Translations under genes and position numbers: made by a program
Assembly: GCF_003957375.1 (NCBI RefSeq)
Contig: NZ_CP025473.1
Coordinates: forward strand, 2,071,501 to 2,135,500
DNA: 64,000 nt
Direction: 5' to 3'
From: Enterococcus mundtii
GTDB taxonomy: Bacteria > Bacillota > Bacilli > Lactobacillales > Enterococcaceae
Part shown: piece by piece, positions 51,277 through 60,352 of the stretch
Layout of the letters: every line of letters begins with the position of its first letter
Numbering within the stretch: the stretch's first letter is position 1
Notes under the pieces: generated by a model
Databases searched by the model: none
What the model was told of the DNA's origin: nothing
Seen by the model: only the letters and a program-made list of their open reading frames with translations

Positions 51277-52161
51277 CTAACAATAAACGGATAGATGAGA
51301 CGGTAACACTTGAATCGTTACTGGAAGTTTTGTTCCTTCATCTCCATCGATATTTGTTGCTAGTTCTTCTTTGTCCACTAAAGAAATCACTAACTTCTCT
51401 GCTGTCTGATAGGCAAGATTCTCTGTTTCCGCATCGACCCCTTTGATCAAATCAGGCACTGCTTTTAAGGTATCAAAAAATGAGCGGTCTTTTAAATATA
51501 CAAAATGAAGTTTTCCATCATTGATTTCTGCCTCTGGTAAGAGTGTTTCAAAACCACCGACCGAGTTCGTCAAACCGATCAACAGTGTACTACTTTCGAT
51601 TTCTTCCTCATCGCCATCAGCTTCCACGCGGAACGTATAGGACTGGGTATTCGTCAATTGTTTGAAGCCCGAAATAAAATAAGCCATCTTTCCTAATTTG
51701 GTTTTCTTTTCAGGATCAACGTCATTGATTGCTTCTGGAATCGTTCCAATGGCAACGACGTTCATAAAGTATTGATCATTGATTTTCCCGATATCTAACG
51801 GTTTCGTGTGTTCGATCGAGGATTGTTGAATGGCTTCCTCTGGATCAATCGGCATATTTAACGCTCGTGCTAGATCATTCACCGTTCCTAAAGGGAAGAA
51901 GCCAAAATTTGGTCGTTCCTCTTGCTCTGCGAGACCACTGATCGCCTCATTGACTGTTCCATCACCGCCCATCGCAAAGACACTATCGACTTTCCCTAGC
52001 GCCCCTTCACGAGCAAATTTCGTCGCGTCACCACTTTTTTCAGTATGCAAAACTTGGACTTCATCAAAAAGAGTACGCAATTTATTTTCTGCCATTTCTT
52101 CATATTCTTTTGCTTTTTCTCCTCCAGAACTAGGGTTAACGATCAACAACGCTTTTTTCAT
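51277..52161 (-). CDS. Diacylglycerol kinase (DagK/YegS family lipid kinase)
   Basis: 294 aa from the ATG at 52161, with AAGGAAG upstream; the frame runs further to 52248. KKALLIVNPSSGGEKAKEY at the start and the ATP motif MGGDGTVNEAI. Phosphorylates diacylglycerol released by LTA synthesis, which fits a genome with an LTA synthase. Monocistronic. Confidence 0.9.
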   Translation of the reverse strand: MKKALLIVNPSSGGEKAKEYEEMAENKLRTLFDEVQVLHTEKSGDATKFAREGALGKVDSVFAMGGDGTVNEAISGLAEQEERPNFGFFPLGTVNDLARALNMPIDPEEAIQQSSIEHTKPLDIGKINDQYFMNVVAIGTIPEAINDVDPEKKTKLGKMAYFISGFKQLTNTQSYTFRVEADGDEEEIESSTLLIGLTNSVGGFETLLPEAEINDGKLHFVYLKDRSFFDTLKAVPDLIKGVDAETENLAYQTAEKLVISLVDKEELATNIDGDEGTKLPVTIQVLPSHLSVYC

Positions 52162-52252
52162 CCGATTTCTTCCTTTCTTGTTTGTTCTTTCTCTTACAAT
52201 AACATAAAACAAGAAAATTCTACGAAATGATGCTATTGGGAAAAGCAAGTAA

Positions 52253-52338
52253 ATATCTACCCGTGAAAACGGGTAGCTTTTTAACAGCCCAGGAATGGCT
52301 AACCGTCGCTACCCCCTATGAATGGGCTTTTTTAAATG
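52253..52338. mobile_element. IS200/IS605-type end remnant
   Basis: A small hairpin CTACCCGT-GAAA-ACGGGTAG (52257-52276) and a second structure bounded by AGCCC and GGGCT resemble the end hairpins of IS200-like elements. It lies directly past the transposase remnant. Confidence 0.5.
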
Positions 52339-52370
52339 ACCACTAACCTCTTCACAGCCCTATCTGCTCT

Positions 52371-52580
52371 TTAACTATTAAATGGATCTACATACTCTTT
52401 ATCTTTGATTCGATCATCTGCTTCTTGTTCTCGAATATATTTATTCAATCTTTTTTGATTTAACACACTCATACTCACGTAGTATCCTTAGGACCAAAAG
52501 CTTTTATTTCCATACTAATATTTCAAATTCGCATGTTTTTCATGTATTGAAGTTGCGCTGCGTCCTTTTAAATAGCGCAT
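52371..52580 (-). pseudogene. Decayed IS200-type transposase TnpA (C-terminal part)
   Basis: The minus strand reads MRYLKGRSATSIHEKHANL-KY, stop, YGNKSFWS, stop, GYYVSM, then KYIREQEADDRIKDKEYVDP and FNS. This is the C-terminal half of an IS200/IS605 Y1 transposase, broken by two in-frame stops; the Tyr-containing helix YIREQ is intact. The N-terminal half is not recognisable. Confidence 0.78.
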
Positions 52581-52714
52581 AATGCTATCTCATCCACGCA
52601 TAGAAACGCAGGTTTTTTGTTTCGGACGCTATGTGAACAAAACCGACTGAAGTCAATAATAAAAAAACGTCATTGAAAGAAATTTCCTTTCAATGACGTT
52701 TTTATTATCACTAA

Positions 52715-54190
52715 TTAAAACAAAACAGTTGCTGGATCAATCAATTGCGCTTGAGATAAGCTGTTGTCACGACTGATCTCAAAATGCAGATGGCTGCCTG
52801 TACTATTACCAGTAGAACCGACAAACCCAATGATTTGTCCTTGTTCAACTTCATCATCAACTTTCACGACGTATTCTTGTTGATGAGCATAAAGCGCTGT
52901 TGTACCATCTTCATGTTCAATGGCAACATAATTTCCCCATGAAGGATGGAATTCTGCTTTGATCACAGTACCCGCTTTGCTAGCATAGATTGGCTCCCCT
53001 TGAGGTGCCGCAAAATCTAATCCACGGTGGAATTCACCACCACGAGGACCAAATGGGCTAGAAATCGTATAATTTCTTAATGGCACGATATATCCTTCTT
53101 TGTTCACTTCAGGTCCGGCAACTTCTTTGTCATATTGTTCTAAATCATACGTTTCGATCAGACCATTTAGTTTTTCGTTATATCTTGTATCTGTTGCGTA
53201 ACGGCCTGTTAAAAATTCTGTTGCTTCTTTATAAGTTTCTGCATTGGATTTCCAAGCACCTGAATAGAACTCACTATTTCCAGTCAAGCCTTCAGTCATT
53301 AATTTAGCATAGTCTTCAAGACTTTCTTCATAGTTGGCATATTTTCTGAATGTTGCTTGGATCGTATACAATGTACCATCACCAGCATCTTCTTGTGTGG
53401 CAAATGTCACACCATTACCCTCGTGTGTACCTTTGATCCCAAAAAGATTGTAGTTAGGCGCTTGCGCCAACTGGCTTTGTCCACTAGCTGATTCTAAAAT
53501 CGCTTGGGCGATCATCACTGATGCGTATAAATCATGTTCTTGCCCGATTTCTCGAGAAGATTCACCGATTTTGCGAATGAAGCTCTCAACTGATTCATCT
53601 TTTTCAAAATGGATCGATCCTTCAGCCGTTTCTTGACTTGATGGTACAAGATCTTGGATCGGTGTAGTTGCAGAAGGTTGACGTACCTCTTGAGCAACTG
53701 GCGCTGCAGGAGCAGGCGTTGGTGCCACAGGTGTAGCAGGTGGTGTCACTGGTTGTGTCGGCTGTGGTGTAGTTGGTTGTGTTTCTCCAGTAGAACCGCC
53801 AGTTGATGGTGGCGTTGGTTTTTGTGGCTGACTCGGCTGTGTTGGCTCTGTCGGCTTCGTCGGTTCTGTTGGTTTTGTCGGCTCCGTTGGTTTTGTTTCC
53901 TCCGGTGTGCTTGGCTCTGTCGGTTCTGAAGTATCAGGTGTGCTTGGTTCACTTGAATCACCAGTAGCCGGTGGCGTTGATTCTTCTGTACCATCTGTTG
54001 TTGTATCTGTTGTGTTATCTTCACCTGTGGTATCAGACGAATCCGTTGTTGTTTCTGTTTGGGCTTCCGCTGTTACTGGTTGGTCCGCAGAAAAAACTTG
54101 TTCATCTGCTAATACTTGTAAAGGCGTAGTTAATAACATTTGTGAAAGAAATACAAATGAAACTAATTTATACGTAGACTTTTTTTTCAA
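52715..54190 (-). CDS. Secreted cell-wall hydrolase: glucosaminidase plus M23 peptidase
   Basis: 491 aa. Signal peptide ending LQVLADE; Thr/Pro-rich spacer (about 30-165) with EPTKPT repeats; glucosaminidase-type domain (about 185-340, IGQEHDLYASVMIAQAILES and NLFGIKG); C-terminal M23 LytM domain (about 370-491) with Zn ligands in FHRGLDFA and SHLHFE. It would cut both glycan strands and peptide cross-bridges. AT-rich leader, single gene. Confidence 0.92.
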   Translation of the reverse strand: MKKKSTYKLVSFVFLSQMLLTTPLQVLADEQVFSADQPVTAEAQTETTTDSSDTTGEDNTTDTTTDGTEESTPPATGDSSEPSTPDTSEPTEPSTPEETKPTEPTKPTEPTKPTEPTQPSQPQKPTPPSTGGSTGETQPTTPQPTQPVTPPATPVAPTPAPAAPVAQEVRQPSATTPIQDLVPSSQETAEGSIHFEKDESVESFIRKIGESSREIGQEHDLYASVMIAQAILESASGQSQLAQAPNYNLFGIKGTHEGNGVTFATQEDAGDGTLYTIQATFRKYANYEESLEDYAKLMTEGLTGNSEFYSGAWKSNAETYKEATEFLTGRYATDTRYNEKLNGLIETYDLEQYDKEVAGPEVNKEGYIVPLRNYTISSPFGPRGGEFHRGLDFAAPQGEPIYASKAGTVIKAEFHPSWGNYVAIEHEDGTTALYAHQQEYVVKVDDEVEQGQIIGFVGSTGNSTGSHLHFEISRDNSLSQAQLIDPATVLF

Positions 54191-54511
54191 TTTTCTTACA
54201 TCCTTTTCTTTAGTTAATTTTAAGATACATGTTAGTTATGAATTTTTTGTTAAAAAAATAATAATTTTTATAAAGTAATAATAATTATTTATCTCGTATT
54301 TATGCTTCGTTCCACTACTAATAACAAACGTTAAGTGAAAACATCTAGCGAACACTGAGATAATACGTCAGACTTTTACTTTATTATAGTTCATTTTAAC
54401 AGGAATAAGAAGAGTTAAGCAGTCCATATTTTTTCATCATTAAGAGCAAAATTTGAACTTGACATTGATTTTCCCCCCATTTTTTTTACCGAGTAATATC
54501 AAATAATCTAT

Positions 54512-54553
54512 AAAAAAAGCCCTCCAAATATTGCTATTCAACTATTTGGAGGA
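54512..54553 (-). terminator. Terminator downstream of the ADP-ribosylglycohydrolase operon
   Basis: CCTCCAAATA and TATTTGGAGG arms, with a T-run on the minus strand. Confidence 0.65.
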
Positions 54554-54660
54554 CAGTCTCTGCTAAATTGATATCGAAAAAAAGATAGAATAACCAATCC
54601 TATTAGTGAAGTTTACTACAAATTAAATACAGTTTGATTATTCAGTTTTTTTACGTCCAG

Positions 54661-54995
54661 TCAAATCATTGTTTCCTTTTTTACTGCAACGATTAGTACA
54701 ACTACTACTAAGATACCTCCTAGAGCAATTCGCATATAAAAAAACAGATTTTCCCGTTTTAGGAAGAAATGATTCTCTTACGCCATTTTTCTTTGGAGCG
54801 GATCTCCTTGGCTATGGTTGATTAGGAAACTCTTTTTCTGGTGTGGCTTCGTTATTCACTTTGACTTTAACGATGCTTAAACAAACTTTTATATCATTGA
54901 TTTTTCCATATTCGGCGATGATCGTTCTATCTTTATAAATTAGACTTGGCAGCTGTGGGGCGTCGTTTTCACTTGTCAATCTGTCTTCAATAATT
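54661..54995 (-). pseudogene. Decayed LPxTG surface protein (C-terminal remnant)
   Basis: The minus strand reads IEDRLTSENDAPQLPSLIYK, then DRTIIAEYGKINDIKV, then NEATPEKEFPNQP, a stop, PRRSAPKKNGVRESF and LPKTGKSVFLY. A shift after the LPKTG motif leads to the membrane segment RIALGGILVVVVLIVAVKKE and a stop at 54661. So the sorting signal is intact in pieces but the gene is dead: one nonsense codon and one frameshift in a T-run. Confidence 0.65.
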
Positions 54996-55001
54996 CATCG
55001 T

Positions 55002-56573
55002 CTATTCAAAATAATATCTGTAAACTTTTTCTACAAACAGACGTATCTCTTTTTTATATGAGCATTTTTTTCTAACTTCATTTTCTATTTGCTCTACATC
55101 TAATTCTCCAAAAATATCTAAAGGTTTATTTCGAAGCATACGTATGGTTTCACTTAGTAAAGAGGTAAACTTTGCTAGAGTAATTCTTTGAGGTAAAGTA
55201 TTTTGTAGTTCGATTATTTGTTCTGGTGAAAGTTCCAAATCAAAGAGTTCACTTCTCCTTAACTCAGTGTCCTCATTTTTAAAGACAGGTTTTTGTAACT
55301 TACAGTAAAATGTTTGACTCTCTTCATTTTTTAATACAAAGACTTCTTTATTTTTCTGTGACCTTATAGGGTATTTATCTACAACTGTTAGATTGTCAAA
55401 AGGACCTAGCTTTACAGACTTTTTCTTTCTATCATTTCCATGTAGTTCTTTTATCAAATTTTTTGATTCAGAAAAATTCCACATATCTCTTCTTTCGGGA
55501 ATGGTTGCTTCCGGTATCGTTTTAGCCAACTGAGTGATATACTCAACATCTTGAACACCCAACCATTCTGATTTGATCCATCGTGTGCCATGGATTGCTC
55601 CTAATAAACCGCCTGTTGCTGCCGCATTTGTATCCGTGTCACTCCCTTCAAAAAAAGCGATCTCTAACAATCCATTCTGTGGATCTATAGAGAATTTAGA
55701 TACGATATAGATCGCTGTCAAACAAGTAACGACTCCTGAACCTTTCATTTTCGGATTATTGCAGTCTAATTTCGATAACGTCTCAGATGTTTGATCAAAT
55801 AATCCATTTGCTAACGCTTCTTTTATTAATGTTAATCCATCAAATAACTCTTCTCCCGTCTGTTCCCACAGTTTTTGATAATTTATACCTATAGAAAATG
55901 AAGCATTCAACCAATCATTGATATTATTAGGTACAGGAAACTTAGACCATTCTTCTTTTTTATTAATGAGATAGTCAACTAATTCCCCATATTTCATTTG
56001 TTTGTTGTTGGTAATCAGATACTCCGCAGCTTTTCCATAGACTAACGCACTCAAAATAGCTCTAGGATGTCCATGGGTAGATATTCCATTCAAAAATATT
56101 TTTTGATTCATTTCTTCACTACTTATATTTTTCTCATAAGCATGCGAAATGACCCTCATGACTACACCATTTCCACCCGCTTCAAAATAGGATTGGATGG
56201 CACTCTTATTCTGCTTCCACGGTGGTTTGCCATTCGACCATGAACGAGCAGCGCGCTTCGTAGCTCCTCCTCCTCCACGTTCATAAAGCAACCACGAAGG
56301 TAATTCGCTTCTTCCAAAATAAGATAGAAAATTACGATAGTTTAACGCCCTCGCAGTCGCTAGCGTCAGTTGGGTATCATCACTGTAACTTCCTTTTTTT
56401 ATGATTTCTTCTGTATAGGTGTGACCATAACCCGAACGTCTTACCCATTTTTGAAAATCTGTACTCCTAGCAGATTTATTTTTTGTTTGACTTCTTTCTT
56501 GTGGCCATCCCATGGCATCACCGATTGCAACCCCTAATAAAGATCCCAGATATTTATCTTCTATTGAGTTCAT
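55002..56573 (-). CDS. ADP-ribosylglycohydrolase (DraG family) with extra C-terminal domain
   Basis: 523 aa from the ATG at 56573, 10 bases past the DarT-like gene's stop and behind GGAGTGAGAGG. LGSLLGVAIGDAMGWPQE opens the fold; Mg2+/Mn2+ ligands lie in YSDDT (63-67) and GSDTDTNAAATGG (310-322). The family removes ADP-ribose from target molecules. The DraG core ends near residue 365. A 155-residue C-terminal region is unlike known domains. Paired with the ADP-ribosyltransferase upstream, it is the likely antidote that reverses its modification. Confidence 0.88.
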   Translation of the reverse strand: MNSIEDKYLGSLLGVAIGDAMGWPQERSQTKNKSARSTDFQKWVRRSGYGHTYTEEIIKKGSYSDDTQLTLATARALNYRNFLSYFGRSELPSWLLYERGGGGATKRAARSWSNGKPPWKQNKSAIQSYFEAGGNGVVMRVISHAYEKNISSEEMNQKIFLNGISTHGHPRAILSALVYGKAAEYLITNNKQMKYGELVDYLINKKEEWSKFPVPNNINDWLNASFSIGINYQKLWEQTGEELFDGLTLIKEALANGLFDQTSETLSKLDCNNPKMKGSGVVTCLTAIYIVSKFSIDPQNGLLEIAFFEGSDTDTNAAATGGLLGAIHGTRWIKSEWLGVQDVEYITQLAKTIPEATIPERRDMWNFSESKNLIKELHGNDRKKKSVKLGPFDNLTVVDKYPIRSQKNKEVFVLKNEESQTFYCKLQKPVFKNEDTELRRSELFDLELSPEQIIELQNTLPQRITLAKFTSLLSETIRMLRNKPLDIFGELDVEQIENEVRKKCSYKKEIRLFVEKVYRYYFE

Positions 56574-56583
56574 CCTCTCACTC

Positions 56584-57258
56584 CTATTCCATATAAAGAC
56601 TTTCTTCAGGGATATCACCGGCTCTTAATTTATTCGCCAAATTTTTGTCATACATATCTGCACAAGTAAAAATTTTAATTGTGGATAGATCACATTGAGC
56701 AATTTCAAGACGATTCAATTCTTTCTTCGCTTGTGCTTGGTCTCTAAATACAATTCCTTTAATATCTGTCTTTGAGATCGAATGTCTTATTAGCACCTCC
56801 GCTTGATTATCAGTAGGTGAGCAGATCAACATATTCTTTGTTCTGTTCAATTCCATCTTCCCTACTGATCTAGACTTATACAGACTCTTGAAACTCGATA
56901 GACCACTCCTTATGAGTTTCCCACTTTCTGTAGCAGCATTGCATGGACAAAAAAGAGTTTGATCATTAATGACACTAGGAGAAATCAACAAAATAGAGAA
57001 TTCTTTAAATAAATCAAGCCTATTCCTCTTCTCTAACTCATATAAATAATAGACATTAGGGTATTCGATTGAACAACAAATATAATCTTCTTTACCATCA
57101 ATTCTATTTAGATCATTTTTTTCCAGATCTTCTTTGATAAAATTGTTCGCAAGGATCTTACCATCTCTATCCAATATCTTGGGCAAATTTTTGGACTTAG
57201 TAAAATGGCACAAACGAGTAATTTTTCTCTCACTAATATATGATTCATACTCATTCAT
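56584..57258 (-). CDS. DarT-like (DUF4433) ADP-ribosyltransferase
   Basis: 224 aa. RLCHFTKSKNLPKIL at 15-29 is the NAD-binding HxT/NL motif, CNAATESGKL (about 106-115) is the family NAA segment, and NQAEVLIRHSI carries the predicted catalytic Glu154. DarT enzymes ADP-ribosylate thymidine in single-stranded DNA and act as toxins in phage defence. The start overlaps the helicase stop by 8 bases. The usual macrodomain partner DarG is absent; a DraG-type hydrolase follows instead. Confidence 0.82.
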   Translation of the reverse strand: MNEYESYISERKITRLCHFTKSKNLPKILDRDGKILANNFIKEDLEKNDLNRIDGKEDYICCSIEYPNVYYLYELEKRNRLDLFKEFSILLISPSVINDQTLFCPCNAATESGKLIRSGLSSFKSLYKSRSVGKMELNRTKNMLICSPTDNQAEVLIRHSISKTDIKGIVFRDQAQAKKELNRLEIAQCDLSTIKIFTCADMYDKNLANKLRAGDIPEESLYME

Positions 57259-58654
57259 AACCGTTCCTCAAATCATATAAACTTGTATCCTCTGGCAATA
57301 GTTCAGTTAATTTGTCCACATACGTAATTATTACTCCAGATTTTGCCCGCGTCACACTTACATAGATCAATTTGACAAATTTTACTAGCGCGTCTTGTTT
57401 GCTACCATATTTAGCTATTTCCTCTTCTGTAGGCATATATCGATCACTCATAAATGGTAAGAAAACTAAATCAAATTCTAATCCTTTAGCAGAATGATAA
57501 GTTCCGATGTGCAAGTTGTCAGTATTCTTCCATTTACCCATGTCTTTTTTTAATATTGTATGCTCAATTCCTTTTTCAGCAAAAATAGACGCTATTAAAT
57601 TGACATCTTCTCTCGTTTTGACTAGCACTGCTTTGGTTCTTGATACATCCGAGTTGTCTACTAAACCCATCAAAGATTCTATTTCCTCTTTTTTGTCTCT
57701 ACATTTTATTACAAGAGGATTTGGACCAACCACATCTGGAACAATGGAGTCGATTTTATCATTCTCATCAATTTCAAAAAAGGGTAATTCCGAAATTGCT
57801 TTCGCTAACTTTCCGACTCCTGATTTGTTTCGATAGTTTTTTTCCAATTTCCAAATCTTGACATTATTTAGTCCCGCAGAACGCCATGAAATCCTACTTC
57901 CATAAATTTGTTGATTCTCATCACCAAAGAAATTGATACTACCATCTTTCGATACTAGCATACTCAAAGACTTCAACATCATTGGCGAAAAGTCTTGACC
58001 TTCGTCAACAAGTATATATTTATATCGCTTTTCCGTATCATCTCTTTGCGCTTCTTCAAACACCGCTGTAGCTATACTATCCCAATCATATAAATAGCCT
58101 CTTTTATTCCTTAGATCTACATATTGTTGGTAGACTTCGTAAAAATAGATTCTGTTTTTCCTTAAAATCCGAGCATCCCGTCTTCCAGTTCGTTCAATTT
58201 TAATATACGTCTCTTGATCCATTATTCCCATTTTTTGTATCCATTCAATTTCATCGATAAAAATATCCATATGTCGTTCTAACGTATTCTCATCAGGATA
58301 TTTATTTTTCACTTTATCTAGCGCCTCTGCAATAAGTTTATTTTTTGATTGTAAGATGGCGTTTGTCTCCATTTTACCTCTTGAATTCAGATACCCTCGT
58401 GCCAACTTATGATAGTTTTGAATCAATAAATTTTTGGGAGAATCTTCTAATATAAACTCCATATATTTAATAAGTGTCCTATTATATGTAAGTATAAGGA
58501 CTATATCATCAGGGTAATTTTTTGCCATATTTACCGCCCTAACTAAAGCAATAGTTGTCTTTCCGCTTCCTGCCGTACCTAAAACAACAATATTATCTTC
58601 ATCAGAAAGATATAGTACATCCACTTGTTTTCCTTCAGGTTTTGGTAATCCCAT
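57251..58654 (-). CDS. Superfamily 1 (UvrD/Rep-like) helicase of the DarT operon
   Basis: 467 aa, GGAGG before the ATG. Walker A GTAGSGKTTI, Walker B LVDEGQDFS, motif III FGDENQQIYG, motif IV EKNYRNKSG, motif V TYHSAKGLEFD, motif VI YVSVTRAKSG. It is shorter than UvrD and lacks a clear 2B insertion or nuclease domain. First gene of the three-gene operon; it may sense or expose single-stranded DNA, the substrate of DarT. Confidence 0.88.
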   Translation of the reverse strand: MGLPKPEGKQVDVLYLSDEDNIVVLGTAGSGKTTIALVRAVNMAKNYPDDIVLILTYNRTLIKYMEFILEDSPKNLLIQNYHKLARGYLNSRGKMETNAILQSKNKLIAEALDKVKNKYPDENTLERHMDIFIDEIEWIQKMGIMDQETYIKIERTGRRDARILRKNRIYFYEVYQQYVDLRNKRGYLYDWDSIATAVFEEAQRDDTEKRYKYILVDEGQDFSPMMLKSLSMLVSKDGSINFFGDENQQIYGSRISWRSAGLNNVKIWKLEKNYRNKSGVGKLAKAISELPFFEIDENDKIDSIVPDVVGPNPLVIKCRDKKEEIESLMGLVDNSDVSRTKAVLVKTREDVNLIASIFAEKGIEHTILKKDMGKWKNTDNLHIGTYHSAKGLEFDLVFLPFMSDRYMPTEEEIAKYGSKQDALVKFVKLIYVSVTRAKSGVIITYVDKLTELLPEDTSLYDLRNGYE

Positions 58655-58734
58655 AAAATAACCTCCACTATTTTATTTATCCAGATATCTCCCCCACGAA
58701 GAAAAGCTCGTATAAAAAATTGTTGGTTTGTCAC
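58579..58734 (-). CDS. 51-aa upstream ORF overlapping the helicase start
   Basis: GTG at 58734 with AGGAGG 4 bases before it; the peptide starts MTNQQFFIRAFLRGG and ends at TAG 58579, about 25 codons into the helicase gene in another frame. The Shine-Dalgarno is stronger than that of many real genes. It could be a translational control element or a coding accident. Confidence 0.4.
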   Translation of the reverse strand: MTNQQFFIRAFLRGGDIWINKIVEVILWDYQNLKENKWMYYIFLMKIILLF

Positions 58735-58766
58735 GGAACCTCCTTTATCAATTATTTTATATTATC

Positions 58767-58772
58767 ATTATA
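58767..58772 (-). promoter_or_regulatory. Probable -10 box of the helicase-DarT operon
   Basis: TATAAT, about 35 bases before the upstream ORF. The -35 region is weak, as in many regulated promoters. Confidence 0.4.
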
Positions 58773-59067
58773 TACACTAAATCATTAAACCGTAAAGTTA
58801 TAATCTGTTTTTAAAATAACATTTATTTTCAAATAAGAAGAGAGGCTATGGAAAAATTATTTCACGACTTCTCTTAAGCAACATCATTTAACCAAAAATA
58901 AAAGAAACAACCTAAGCATATTTCATGCTTAAACCGATTCTCGATGAAATTATTTCAATTAAAACTAACCAAACATACTGTGTCCGGCAATATAACAAAC
59001 TGAAGAATTGTTATATTGCATAAGTGTTTATCTTTTTCAAGATGTTTATATAATGTGGTCGCCTTTT

Positions 59068-59279
59068 TTACTGACCTTTCCCCTCATTTTGAACTATTTC
59101 CATTTTGGAAATAGTTCGATCTTCTATCAATTCACCAGAATCAAATATATTTTTCAGATGTTTACTAATTGCCGGAATGCCAACATCAAAAAGCTTCGAA
59201 AACGTTTTTTGTGTTGCTCAAATGGTCTAAGCTTGACCACTTCTTCACTGTCTTCATACATCAAAAAATTGGATGTCAT
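59068..59279 (-). pseudogene. RhuM-family protein remnant
   Basis: The minus strand begins MTSNFLMYEDSEEVVKL, then breaks; another frame gives VGIPAISKHLKNIFDSGEL and IEDRTISKMEIVQNEGKGQ, closed by TAA at 59070-59068. TISKHLKNIF followed by GEL is typical of RhuM (COG3943). The gene is broken by a frameshift and a premature stop. RhuM genes are common cargo of defence islands and pathogenicity islands. Confidence 0.55.
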
Positions 59280-59500
59280 CCAACTTGATTTATTCTCCCT
59301 TCTTGATTCCATCTGTATTTTATTAAGATAGTTGCTAAAATTGTCACGATACTTGATTCATGTCATATGTAACTCGAATGAACATTGTTCTTACTTGGCA
59401 ACTCCCCAAAAATATTGTCTTCAACTGATTTATTTGTGTTATAACGAAAAATCGTGGCACTAATATATACGCCAAATATTGCGATAAAACGATTATGTAT

Positions 59501-59537
59501 AAAAAAACTAAGACTTCGTTCAAAGTCTTAGTTTTTT
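59501..59537. terminator. Bidirectional terminator after btuD
   Basis: AAAACTAAGACTT and AAGTCTTAGTTTT arms with A and T runs on both sides. Confidence 0.85.
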
Positions 59538-59562
59538 ACATATTAACTTTTATACTGTTTCT

Positions 59563-60339
59563 TTACCCTTCCCCCAACTTCTCCCAAATCTCACTCTGCT
59601 CCTGAAAATGCTTCACTAGATCCACATCAAAGATATCTTTGAGCAATTTTCTCGAAGCTGTTTCCAGAAATGGACCTTGCTTGATGACTTGGCCTGTTTT
59701 CATGAACAAGACTTGGTCGCTTAAAGAGAGGGCTAAACGGATGTCGTGGAAGACTCCGATGATTGTTTTGTCTTGGTTTTTGCCCCAGTCTTTTAAATAC
59801 CCGATGAGTTCGAGCTGGTGCTTGATATCGAGATGATTATTGGGTTCGTCTAGTAATAAGATATCTGGGTCTTGGGCTAATACTTTGGCTAGGAAGACGC
59901 GTTGCTTTTGACCACCGGAAAGTTGGTTGACTGGGTGGTCTTTCAGCTCCAACAAATTAGTGAGCGTCAGGCACTCCATGACTTTTTCGCGGTCTTCTGC
60001 TGTGGTGACTGACCAAAGTCCTTGTTTGATGTGCGTATAGCGGCCCATCATGACGGTTTCATAGACGGTGTAATCAAAGGCAATGGTTGAAAACTGGCTG
60101 AGTAAGGCAACTTTGCGTGCGGCTTCTTTGCGTTTCAGCGTGCGGACTTCTTTTCCATCGATTGTGATCGATCCTTCGTAGGAAAGGATGCCCGCAATTG
60201 ATTTCAATACGGTCGTCTTGCCACAGCCGTTAGGTCCTAAGATACAAAGGTTTTCGCCTTTGTTCAAGTCAAAGGAGACTTCTTTGATGATTTTTACTGA
60301 GCCATAGCCAGCTGTGACTTGCGATAGCTTCAACGTCAT
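59563..60339 (-). CDS. btuD: Cobalamin/corrinoid ABC transporter ATPase
   Basis: 258 aa from the ATG at 60339 with AAAGGAGG upstream. Walker A LGPNGCGKTT, signature LSGGQKQRVFL, Walker B ILLLDEPNNHLD; FecE/BtuD type. The B12 riboswitch at the operon start indicates corrinoid as substrate rather than iron-siderophore. Last gene of the operon. Confidence 0.92.
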   Translation of the reverse strand: MTLKLSQVTAGYGSVKIIKEVSFDLNKGENLCILGPNGCGKTTVLKSIAGILSYEGSITIDGKEVRTLKRKEAARKVALLSQFSTIAFDYTVYETVMMGRYTHIKQGLWSVTTAEDREKVMECLTLTNLLELKDHPVNQLSGGQKQRVFLAKVLAQDPDILLLDEPNNHLDIKHQLELIGYLKDWGKNQDKTIIGVFHDIRLALSLSDQVLFMKTGQVIKQGPFLETASRKLLKDIFDVDLVKHFQEQSEIWEKLGEG

Positions 60340-60352
60340 CACTTTTCCTCCT

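Noticed and set aside
53746-54024. 92-residue minus frame and 123-residue plus frame (53907-54278) inside the autolysin gene
   Set aside because: Shadows of the Thr/Pro repeat region of the real gene.
59008-59331. 107-residue plus-strand frame in the gap before btuD
   Set aside because: No ribosome site and Phe/Leu/Ser-rich random text; the opposite strand gives RhuM-like peptide pieces instead.
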